Below are positions 8,901 through 14,628 of a stretch of 18,200 nt of DNA, one piece after another (the first letter of the stretch is position 1; every line of letters begins with the position of its first letter). This DNA is from an uncultured Bacilli bacterium (lineage in GTDB: Bacteria; Bacillota_I; Bacilli_A; RF39; UBA660), in assembly GCA_934140355.1 (NCBI GenBank), contig CAKPBH010000029.1, forward strand, positions 1 through 18,200. The letters run 5' to 3'. The notes under the pieces are model-generated. The model saw only the letters and a program-made list of their open reading frames with translations, searched no databases and was not told the DNA's origin. A program made the translations under genes and the position numbers.

Positions 8901-9313
8901 CAATGTGTTATCCTAATTGTTATGTTGCTTGTGTTAATATTGGTTATGATAAAGAACAATATTTGCGTGTTTTAAAAGAGGCTGATGAACATAATGGGCC
9001 TAGTCTTGTTATTGCCTATTCTCCTTGTATTGAGCATGGAATAAAAAAGGGAATGGAATATAGTTTAGTGGATAGTCATTTAGCAACAGAATGTGGATAT
9101 TTTCCTATATTTAGATATTCTCCAGAAAAGGAAAAATTTTATTTGGATAGTAAAAAAGTTGACTTTTCTTTGTATGATCATTTTCTAGAAGGAGAGAATC
9201 GCTATTTAAATTTGAAAAGAGTTAATCCAAAAGAGGCAGATATTATTTTAGAAGATCAGAAAAAGAATGCAATGAAAAGATATGAATATTTACAAAAATT
9301 AAGCGATGAATAA
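5921..9313 (+). CDS. nifJ: Pyruvate:ferredoxin (flavodoxin) oxidoreductase
   Basis: This enzyme oxidatively decarboxylates pyruvate with CoA to acetyl-CoA, CO2 and reduced ferredoxin, the central step of anaerobic sugar fermentation. It is one 1130-aa chain carrying all PFOR domains in order. These are the pyrimidine-binding TPP domain (GIYPITPASPMAEH, E63 in VEMQSEAGA, R113), the gamma domain (about 420-560, QGYFQYDSKKSGG), a 2x[4Fe-4S] ferredoxin domain (C678, C681, C684, C688 and C727, C730, C733, C737), and the C-terminal TPP domain with the proximal cluster cysteines C796, C799, C824 and C1036. The metal/TPP loop includes GGDGFAYDIG (D928) and SNTGGQ. All catalytic cysteines are present. 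The length is slightly below the usual 1160-1200. The GTG start is supported by AGAGGG 6 nt upstream; the ATG at 5919 is in another frame. It is transcribed from its own promoter. No ferredoxin gene is nearby. Confidence 0.97.
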   Translation: MVKYKTMDANEAVSRVAYLFSEVCGIYPITPASPMAEHIDEYASHEKKNFFGNVVDVVEMQSEAGAVGVVHGALQSGALATTFTASQGLLLMIPTLYKMAGELLPGVIHVAARSLSTHALSIFGDHQDVYAVKGTGVCMLASSNVEEAYHMAVVAHLVAIESSLPFVHFFDGFRTSHEINKVRLMDEGRISKLIDKKAILRFRENAMDSNRPTTRGTAENEDIYFQHTEARNTYYDHAVLVVCDVMKRINEMNGTDYQPFNYYGSKNATMVLVAMGSVTDTIREVVDRLNADGGNYGVICVHLYRPFSAKHFLSVLPKTVERIAVLDRAKDAGSVGEPLYMDVVNVLCDKNIMVIGGRYGLSSKNTTPAQIKSVFDFLGSRKVHHNFTVGILDDVTYLSLKVDSKFYLPEEGMNLLIYGYGSDGMVSTSKDLIKILGDNTKNYVQGYFQYDSKKSGGVTRSHIRISDKVIHKPYYVENAKVVVVSKDNYMYLYDVLDNIVSGGILLLNTSLSEEDLIRSLPNKVKYLLAKKNIQFYVIDAYGLVNALGLRDKISTCMEACIFELIGVLPKKKYLSIMKESNEKRFLSKGQSIVDANNKVVDRALSELREINVDKKWKNLVYFDDDALSDEEIIRRLKGDSLPVSSFIDKANGVFDGGNTWREKRDIAERVPCWKKESCIQCNQCAFVCPHGVIRPFLLDKNDTEVEAVDSIFPRDVKYAIGVSYKDCTGCGLCYQTCPGKLGNKAIEMLPYDRDKFSQDDFDYLVENNINGSFKKNILNVKNNGFIAPKFEFSGSCAGCGETAYLKNLTQVFQERLMIANATGCSSIYGASVPSFPYKIAWANSLFEDNAEFGLGIYKGIEVARRKVYQYMKENLNKDKELFSKWLENFNNADICREVLAEIDFDQHKKLRQYASYIVPNSMWIVGGDGFAYDIGYSGIDHVISRNDNINILVLDTEVYSNTGGQASKSSNKGAVAQFASHGKQSYKKDLARMAMCYPNCYVACVNIGYDKEQYLRVLKEADEHNGPSLVIAYSPCIEHGIKKGMEYSLVDSHLATECGYFPIFRYSPEKEKFYLDSKKVDFSLYDHFLEGENRYLNLKRVNPKEADIILEDQKKNAMKRYEYLQKLSDE

Positions 9314-9346
9314 AGATGTAAAGAAACAATTTAAAAAAGAAGAAAT

Positions 9347-9481
9347 ATGGGGACTTGGTATTTTGTATTAGTTAAAGAAATGGATGTTTGGGAAAATATT
9401 GGTCAAAATTTTGATATTTTCCTTTTTCTTATATTGTTTATGTTGGTAGTAGATTATTTTAAAAATGGGTTTAGAAAATGA
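9347..9481 (+). CDS. Possible 44-aa single-pass membrane peptide, perhaps a broken small gene
   Basis: ATG 9347 opens 44 codons (MGTWYFVLVKEMD, then a hydrophobic FLFLILFMLVV segment, ending DYFKNGFRK). Only a weak AAGAAG precedes it. A second short frame begins at ATG 9306, overlapping the nifJ stop, and reads MNKDVKKQFKKEEIWGLG before stopping at 9369. The two frames join naturally around 9350-9358, where each reads W/G-rich sequence (IWGLG and GTWYF), so one frameshifted gene of about 58 aa is an alternative. No homologue is recognised. It could also be chance. Confidence 0.3.
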   Translation: MGTWYFVLVKEMDVWENIGQNFDIFLFLILFMLVVDYFKNGFRK

Positions 9482-9568
9482 ATTATGATTTATAGTAAAC
9501 ATAAATTATGAAGAATGTGGGGGATAAGGGTTATTGAAAAATTCTATTTTGGTATCAAGAAAAAATAT

Positions 9569-9596
9569 TTGGAATTTTAATGTTTGGTGATATAAT
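9569..9596 (+). promoter_or_regulatory. Promoter with extended -10 for the Lys-rich membrane protein gene
   Basis: TTGGAA (9569-9574), a 16-nt spacer and TGATATAAT (TATAAT at 9591-9596) lie 30 nt before the GTG start. Confidence 0.7.
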
Positions 9597-9626
9597 AGAG
9601 TTATAGTAGAAGAGGAGTTGGAAAAA

Positions 9627-10088
9627 GTGGCTGAAAAGTTAAAAGGTAAGAAGTTGAATTTTAATGATTCTGATAATAAAAAAGATGTGATTTTGGAGAA
9701 TAAAGAAATTGTTCGTGATGAAATGGATAATGTTGATTTGTCAGAAAATACTTTTAAGGTAAAAACTAGAAGGATAAAGAAACCTCGTAGGAAAGGAATT
9801 TCTTTTACGCAAGCAATAAATGTTTCTGAAATTAAGAAGGCATCAGAGAAAGTAGCAAAGAAGGAAAAGATAAAAATTAAAGGTAAAAAGATAAAGAAAA
9901 AAATAGCAGATGAAGAAGAAAAAATTACGGATAATGAGTTAGAAAATGAAGAAACAATGTCAATTGCTGTGATTCTTTTCATATTGATTGTATGTTTTGC
10001 TATTGGTATTGTACTTGGTTATTTGTTATATCATATCGCTATTAACAGTAGTAATGTTTTATTAATTGTTCAAAAATTTTTATTTTGA
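9627..10088 (+). CDS. Lys-rich cytoplasmic domain with one C-terminal membrane segment, function unknown
   Basis: This 153-aa protein belongs to no family I recognise. Residues 1-45 are polar and probably disordered. Residues 46-92 are strongly basic (TRRIKKPRRKG, then KIKIKGKKIKKK), and 94-110 are acidic (ADEEEK, ENEE). A single hydrophobic helix spans about 112-135 and is followed by a short mostly hydrophobic tail. The topology is probably N-in. The basic block could bind nucleic acid or the membrane surface, but that is a guess. I chose GTG 9627 because GAGGAG (9612-9617) is then 9 nt upstream; the TTG at 9618 abuts that site directly and is unlikely to be used. It has its own promoter and a good terminator, so it looks like a real single-gene transcript. 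Confidence 0.75.
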   Translation: MAEKLKGKKLNFNDSDNKKDVILENKEIVRDEMDNVDLSENTFKVKTRRIKKPRRKGISFTQAINVSEIKKASEKVAKKEKIKIKGKKIKKKIADEEEKITDNELENEETMSIAVILFILIVCFAIGIVLGYLLYHIAINSSNVLLIVQKFLF

Positions 10089-10112
10089 TTGACAATCTAA
10101 TGTAAATCGTAT

Positions 10113-10148
10113 AATCAAATGTAGCTAGATAGGTTACATTTGATTTTT
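10113..10148 (+). terminator. Rho-independent terminator
   Basis: A perfect 11-bp stem, AATCAAATGTA (10113-10123) with TACATTTGATT (10135-10145), has an 11-nt loop and continues into a run of T. It ends the Lys-rich membrane protein transcript. Confidence 0.85.
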
Positions 10149-10250
10149 TTACGTTGACTTATGTTATAGAAATCAGTATTCTTTGTTTATCTTACTTGAA
10201 ATTTTAGGTAGAAATAAGATTTTATTAGATTAATAGAAGGATGTGATTTT

Positions 10251-10625
10251 ATGATGGAAATGGCTATTTATTTTGTTTTTTTATTTTATCAATGTGATGA
10301 GGTGAAAAGAAAAGTTATTTTAAGAAACATATTTTTAATTGATTTTGTTTCTGAATATACAATTTCTATTAGGAATGATAGCGTTTACTTCAATTTGTAT
10401 TCTAGTTCTGTTTATTATCAGTATGTTTTTCGACTGAAAAATTTGAATAAGAAAAAAAGAAAGTATGTTACTTCTTTTCAAGAAGACAGAATTAGGTATT
10501 TTATTATTTTGGTTGATTTATATGATTCTTCTTCTTATTTGAAATATTCTTTTGATATTTTATCTAAATTTTTACTTACTTCTTCAAAAAAAGAAGCTAA
10601 TGATTTATTTCATCAACTTCTATAA
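10251..10625 (+). CDS. Unrecognised 124-aa protein overlapping the 3' end of tmcAL
   Basis: I recognise no family. The N-terminus MMEMAIYFVFLFYQC is hydrophobic but short. The rest is rich in Tyr, Phe, Ser and Lys, and a hydrophilic KKKRK stretch lies near residue 65. The ATG is preceded by AGAAGG (10235-10240) at 10-nt spacing, which supports real translation. The last 29 bases overlap the end of the convergent tmcAL gene. No terminator is visible for either gene, so the two transcripts probably overlap. Without homologues I cannot rule out a spurious ORF, although its length is notable in DNA this A+T-rich. Confidence 0.55.
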   Translation: MMEMAIYFVFLFYQCDEVKRKVILRNIFLIDFVSEYTISIRNDSVYFNLYSSSVYYQYVFRLKNLNKKKRKYVTSFQEDRIRYFIILVDLYDSSSYLKYSFDILSKFLLTSSKKEANDLFHQLL

Positions 10626-11754
10626 TTGGTTTTTTTTGATATTCTTTTCGCGTTAATTTTTTGGAAAATGGAAGATAGTATATTGATAGAGCGCGGTATT
10701 CTAAATCAAGATTTTTTGAGAAATTTTTTTGATATGCCGTAATGATAGGAATAGAAAGTTCTTTTTTGATTTTGTTTAGATAGTTTTTTCCCTTTTTATT
10801 GAATCCGGTAATACGGATGTAATCAACCTTTATTTTGTTTGCTTCTTCTTTTGTAAAAGAGGTTAAGATATGGATTAGCATACGATTGATTTTGTTGTAA
10901 GTGTACCTTTTTGTTTTTAAAGATTCAACGAGTTCTTTCCAAGTATTTGTAGTGTAAATTACTTTTTTTATTTTATTTTCGATTCCTTCATCAACAGTTT
11001 GATAAATGGACAAGTCTTTTTCTGTTATAATTTTATACTTTAAGTAAGGAAAATAGCTTTCTAAGGTTAGATTTTTTTGTAGATATTTTTCTGTATTAGG
11101 TGGTAAATATTGGTTTACTTTTTCTTGACTTTGAATTTTTTTTCTAATTAGTGAGGCACTCGCTATATCGTTTTCCTCTTGTTCTCCATGGTAGGAGCCG
11201 ATTCTTTTGATTAAGACAGGTTTTATAGAGGAATTTAGGTTAAGGATTTCTTTTATATAAGAAATTCCTAAGAGATCATTTGGTTCTTTTGTTGTATATC
11301 CAATTGTGTCGTTTAGTGCTTTACTTAGGGCTGTTGGGTAATTAATTCCAGTATTTAGGTAGTTTTTTACTTTTTCTTGATATTCTTTATTTTTTATTTG
11401 AGTTTTTGCAATTGTAGTTAGTTTTTCTAAATCGTTTGATTCACTTCCAAATGCTAAAATATCGATTTTTAGGTGATTTAGGATTTCAAGAGCTCCCTTG
11501 GCGAAAATGTCTGCTGATTGAGTTGCGTAAAAAAAAGGAAGTTCTACTACTAAGTCAATTTGGTTATTTAAAGCGATTTTTGCTTTGTCCCATTTATTAA
11601 CGATTGAAACATCTCCTCTTTGTGTAAAACTACTATTGGTGATTAGAATTAAAGTAGAGTTTGGATAATTTTTTTTAATTTCGTTAATTTGATATAGATG
11701 GCCTAAGTGAAAAGGATTATATTCAGCAATTATTCCTATTATTTTTTGATTCAT
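10597..11754 (-). CDS. tmcAL: tRNA(Met) cytidine acetate ligase (TmcAL, YlbM family)
   Basis: TmcAL uses ATP and acetate to form N4-acetylcytidine at the wobble base of elongator tRNA-Met. This 385-aa protein starts MNQKIIGIIAEYNPFHLGHL, with the nucleotidyltransferase HxGH at residues 16-19. It continues with ITNSSFTQRGD, the ELPFFYATQSADIFAKGALE block, FGSES and GISYIKEI, all typical of the former DUF795/YlbM family. The length is close to the B. subtilis protein of about 415 aa. I chose the ATG at 11754 because GAAGGA precedes it on the minus strand and the HxGH then lies at its usual N-terminal place. The 22 upstream in-frame codons have no site. The gene is convergent with a small unknown ORF and divergent from ltaS. 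Confidence 0.93.
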   Translation of the reverse strand: MNQKIIGIIAEYNPFHLGHLYQINEIKKNYPNSTLILITNSSFTQRGDVSIVNKWDKAKIALNNQIDLVVELPFFYATQSADIFAKGALEILNHLKIDILAFGSESNDLEKLTTIAKTQIKNKEYQEKVKNYLNTGINYPTALSKALNDTIGYTTKEPNDLLGISYIKEILNLNSSIKPVLIKRIGSYHGEQEENDIASASLIRKKIQSQEKVNQYLPPNTEKYLQKNLTLESYFPYLKYKIITEKDLSIYQTVDEGIENKIKKVIYTTNTWKELVESLKTKRYTYNKINRMLIHILTSFTKEEANKIKVDYIRITGFNKKGKNYLNKIKKELSIPIITAYQKNFSKNLDLEYRALSIYYLPFSKKLTRKEYQKKPIIEVDEINH

Positions 11755-12054
11755 ACTTTTCCTTCTTTCATAGAATATAATTAGAGTATAACATATAATG
11801 ATTGGGCTTAGTATATGCAATTTTAATAATTGTTAAATAATTGTGGTAATTCTTAAAAATAATTTTTTAGATAGACTTGTGGATTTGTTTATTTTTTAAT
11901 AATTCAATGATGGCTAGTTTTACGGTGATTTTGCAAAATATTGTTGTAAAGTATTTGTTTTTTTCATTACTTATATTTTAAATTATTTAAATTTTGTATG
12001 TTTTGGTAATTGCAAGTCAACTAGTGTTTGGTGCTGTTTATCATTTAGGAGAAG
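11755..12054. other. Intergenic region between divergent tmcAL and ltaS, nothing more than promoters seen
   Basis: The 375 bp between the two starts hold the ltaS promoter and leader (12055-12129). On the minus strand there is a weak tmcAL promoter candidate (TTGCAT, 17 nt, TATATG). I find no RNA gene. A 24-codon ORF at about 11907 lacks a ribosome binding site. Confidence 0.4.
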
Positions 12055-12083
12055 TTGCAAAAAAGTAAATCTGGTGTTATAAT
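12055..12083 (+). promoter_or_regulatory. Promoter of ltaS
   Basis: TTGCAA (12055-12060), an exact 17-nt spacer and a perfect TATAAT (12078-12083). Transcription would start near 12090, immediately before the leader ORF and its ribosome binding site. Confidence 0.75.
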
Positions 12084-12121
12084 TTTTTCACGAGGAAAGA
12101 ATGATTTTTCACGGGAAAGAA
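12084..12121 (+). repeat. 21-bp tandem duplication carrying two ribosome binding sites
   Basis: TTTTTCACGAGGAAAGAA (12084-12101) is repeated as TTTTTCACGGGAAAGAA (12105-12121), differing by a one-base gap. The first copy supplies GAGG for a leader ORF. The second, with the following GGATG, precedes the ltaS ATG. Confidence 0.75.
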
Positions 12122-12133
12122 GGATGTAAATGA
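12101..12133 (+). CDS. Possible 10-codon leader ORF overlapping the ltaS start
   Basis: ATG 12101 is preceded by GAGG (12092-12095) at 5-nt spacing and encodes MIFHGKEGCK. Its TGA stop overlaps the ltaS start as ATGA. This arrangement would couple ltaS translation to the leader peptide. The predicted transcription start is only a few bases before the site, so the efficiency of this upstream start is uncertain. Confidence 0.35.
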   Translation: MIFHGKEGCK

Positions 12134-14169
12134 AAAAACTTAATTTTTCTAGAAAGAATGTTTTAAAAAAGATAGATAAGTTAAAGTATTTTTTTAAAGA
12201 ACATTATGTTATGTTTTTTAGAAAGGTTCCATTGCTTTTTTGTTTTATTATAACAGCATTACTTAATACTTTATTACTTAGGGTCATTACGGTTGGTAAT
12301 TTTACTTATTTGAAGCCATTATTTATGGATTTAGGAATGCTATTTATTTTATCTTCTTTTATGTTTTTGTTCAAAACAGATAGGGGAAGAAAAAAATATT
12401 TGGTAGGATTATCCATTTTTACTACAGTTGTTTTGATTATTCATTCTGTTTATTATACTTATTATGATTCTTTTGCTTCAATTTCTTTACTTGCTACGTC
12501 TGCATTTGTTGTGGATGTTGGAGATGCAGTTGTAAAAAAAGTCTTGAAAATAACGGATTTGCTTTATTTGTGGCAGCCTATTTTTGTTTATTTTTATTAT
12601 ATTAAAGAAAAGAAAAAAGAAAAAATTGTAAGTCATAAAAATGAAGAAGTGGATCGTAAATTTTCTTTTGTTAATATGATTATTACGGGGGTTATTCTTT
12701 TAATTCTAACTGGGGCTACTATGTCTAGTACTGAATGGAGCCGTTTTGGTAAGATGTGGAATAGGGAATCGGTTGTATCTAGCTTTGGTGTTTATAGCTA
12801 TCAAGTTAATGACATTTTTCAAAGTTTAGAGCCTAAAATTAATAATTTATTTGGTCATGATAGTGCTTTGAAAAAAGTAAATGACTACTATCAGAATAAT
12901 AAAACTTCTTCTGAGAAAAATGAATATACTGGGATATTTGAGGGTAAAAATGTAATTGTTATTCATGCTGAAAGTTTACAGACTGTTGCATTAAATCGTT
13001 CTTTTAATGGTGTTGAAGTTTCTCCTACTTTAAATCGGTTGGCTCGAGAAGGGATATATTTTGATAATTATTATTCTGAAGTTGGTGTTGGCACTAGTAG
13101 TGATGCTGAATTCACTTTTAGTACTTCTCTGATGCCTTCGTCTAATGGGACTGTTTTTGTAAATTATTTTGATAGACAATATGAAACCATTCAAAAATCT
13201 TTTAAAAATAAAGGTTATTATACTTTTAGTATGCATGGAAATACTGGTGATTTTTGGAATAGGGCTACTATGCATAAGAATATGGGGTATGATAAATTTT
13301 ATAGTAAAAGTTCTTTTAAAATTAATGAAACAATTGGTTTGGGATTAAGTGATAAATCATTTTTTAAACAAGTTGTGCCTAAGATTAAAGAAATTTCTGA
13401 GAAGCAATCTAAACCTTTTTATGGAACTTTGATAACACTAACTAATCATACTCCGTGGAGTGATTTAGAATTGATGGATGAGTATGATACTACTTGGAAG
13501 GTAGAGATTGATGGTCAAGAAGTAGTGAGGGATTATTTAAGTGGTACGACTTTAGGTGATTATTTTCGTTCTGTTCATTATATGGATCAAGCTATTTCTC
13601 AATTTCTTGATGATATGGATTCTGCAGGATTGTTAGATGATACTGTTATTGTTATTTATGGTGATCATGATGCTAGGATTAGTAAGAAAAATTATAATTT
13701 AATGTATAATTATGATCCTTATACGGATAAGGTGAAAGAAGATGGTGATGAGGGGTATATTGATTATAATGACTATGAGTATAAATTAGATAAAAAAGTT
13801 CCTTTCATTATATGGACAAAGGATAAAAAAGTAACGGAAACAGTTTCGACTGCTACTGGTATGATTGATGCTTTTCCTATTTTGGCTAATTTATTTAATG
13901 TAAATAATAGTGATTTTCGTTTGGGGCATGATGTTCTCGGTGAAAATCTTGAAGATAATACTGTTTCGTTTATTGATGGTTCTTATGTTACTAGTAAAAT
14001 TTATTATAATGGTCAAAATGGTGAATTTTATTCTGTTAGTGGTGACGCTGTAGATTCAGAATATATTAGTAAAAATTCTGATTATGCTGATAAATTAATT
14101 GATGTTTCTAATGACATTATCACTTATGATTTAATTAAAGAAATTAAAAATAAAAAAATTAGTAAATAA
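12130..14169 (+). CDS. ltaS: LTA synthase-family polyglycerol-phosphate transferase
   Basis: LtaS-type enzymes move glycerol phosphate from phosphatidylglycerol to the growing lipoteichoic acid chain outside the membrane. At 679 aa this has the family layout: about five N-terminal membrane helices (roughly 33-52, 62-81, 91-110, 114-160 and 181-197), then a linker and an extracellular sulfatase/alkaline-phosphatase-fold domain (about 270-620). Metal and active-site residues seen are E281 (IHAESLQ) and D512/H513 (YGDHD). Substrate-site candidates are W376/R378 (FWNRAT) and H440 (TNHTPW). At the nucleophile position the motif is VGVGTSSDAEF. Aligning on SDxE places S323 where the S. aureus enzyme has a Thr (GKTSDSE). 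Related LtaS-like paralogues such as LTA primases cannot be excluded. The gene is transcribed alone from a good promoter and followed by a terminator. Confidence 0.93.
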   Translation: MKKLNFSRKNVLKKIDKLKYFFKEHYVMFFRKVPLLFCFIITALLNTLLLRVITVGNFTYLKPLFMDLGMLFILSSFMFLFKTDRGRKKYLVGLSIFTTVVLIIHSVYYTYYDSFASISLLATSAFVVDVGDAVVKKVLKITDLLYLWQPIFVYFYYIKEKKKEKIVSHKNEEVDRKFSFVNMIITGVILLILTGATMSSTEWSRFGKMWNRESVVSSFGVYSYQVNDIFQSLEPKINNLFGHDSALKKVNDYYQNNKTSSEKNEYTGIFEGKNVIVIHAESLQTVALNRSFNGVEVSPTLNRLAREGIYFDNYYSEVGVGTSSDAEFTFSTSLMPSSNGTVFVNYFDRQYETIQKSFKNKGYYTFSMHGNTGDFWNRATMHKNMGYDKFYSKSSFKINETIGLGLSDKSFFKQVVPKIKEISEKQSKPFYGTLITLTNHTPWSDLELMDEYDTTWKVEIDGQEVVRDYLSGTTLGDYFRSVHYMDQAISQFLDDMDSAGLLDDTVIVIYGDHDARISKKNYNLMYNYDPYTDKVKEDGDEGYIDYNDYEYKLDKKVPFIIWTKDKKVTETVSTATGMIDAFPILANLFNVNNSDFRLGHDVLGENLEDNTVSFIDGSYVTSKIYYNGQNGEFYSVSGDAVDSEYISKNSDYADKLIDVSNDIITYDLIKEIKNKKISK

Positions 14170-14248
14170 AATTTCTTTAAACTAGTTTTTTTGTTTAATA
14201 AAAAAAGTGAGATATTGAATTTATATTATTTTTTAGGAATTAAGTGGA

Positions 14249-14284
14249 TTCTTCGAATTTGGTGATTTGAAAAATCACATCTAA
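14249..14284 (+). repeat. Left copy of an imperfect long inverted repeat
   Basis: TTCTTCGAA (14249-14257), 12 nt, then AAAAATCACATCTAA (14270-14284). Both blocks recur as exact reverse complements, in matching order and with similar spacing, at 14491-14529. This copy can also form a small GTGATTT/AAATCAC hairpin (14262-14278). Confidence 0.7.
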
Positions 14285-14329
14285 ATTTTTGGCTTTTTCG
14301 AAAGTTTAAGTGTTTAGTAATTTAGAAAT

Positions 14330-14354
14330 AGGATAGCAATATCCTGTTTTTTTT
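14330..14354 (+). terminator. Terminator downstream of ltaS
   Basis: AGGATA, loop GCAA, TATCCT (14330-14345), then G and eight T. It is a compact hairpin with a long T tract, but it lies about 160 nt after the ltaS stop, inside the inverted-repeat region. Confidence 0.7.
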
Positions 14355-14473
14355 GGTTCTTTGAATTTTGATGGTTCTAGCAAAAAGTATTCGTTATAAA
14401 TTTACTTAATATTAATTTGGATTTTTTAAAAAATGATTTAGTTTTTTTAAAGTTTTAAGAAATAAAATATGAT

Positions 14474-14507
14474 AAAAATCACAACTAAAATTAGATGTGA
14501 TTTTTTT
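14474..14507 (-). terminator. Bidirectional terminator hairpin between ltaS and srtB
   Basis: AAAAATCACAACTAA (14474-14488) and TTAGATGTGATTTTT (14491-14505) form a 15-bp stem with one mismatch and a 2-nt spacer, so the real loop is slightly larger. T tracts occur on both strands. It lies about 120 nt after the srtB stop and is the best terminator candidate for that gene. It could also stop ltaS read-through. Confidence 0.65.
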
Positions 14508-14529
14508 AGGCTCACAGAATTTCGAAGAA
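14491..14529 (-). repeat. Right copy of the imperfect long inverted repeat
   Basis: TTAGATGTGATTTTT (14491-14505), 15 nt, then TTCGAAGAA (14521-14529), the reverse complement of the left copy at 14249-14284. The segment enclosed is about 200 bp with no ORF. The inner block also pairs locally with AAAAATCACAACTAA at 14474. Confidence 0.7.
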
Positions 14530-14628
14530 CTGTTTTTTTATTATTTTCATCAAATTTTGCTGAAATAGAGTATCATGGATAGGTTATGTTTATATTGAGT
14601 TATTGTTTATACTTCTTGAATTTTATTA

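Noticed and set aside
9506..9982. 158-codon minus-strand ORF rich in Phe/Ser/Leu
   Set aside because: It is the shadow of the Lys-rich gene at 9627-10088: Lys codons AAA/AAG read as TTT/CTT on the other strand.
11907..11981. 24-codon ORF beginning MMASFTVILQ between tmcAL and ltaS
   Set aside because: It has no ribosome binding site, no promoter in range and is too short to support.
13030..13275. 81-codon minus-strand ORF inside ltaS
   Set aside because: It is antisense to the conserved catalytic domain and has no start signals.
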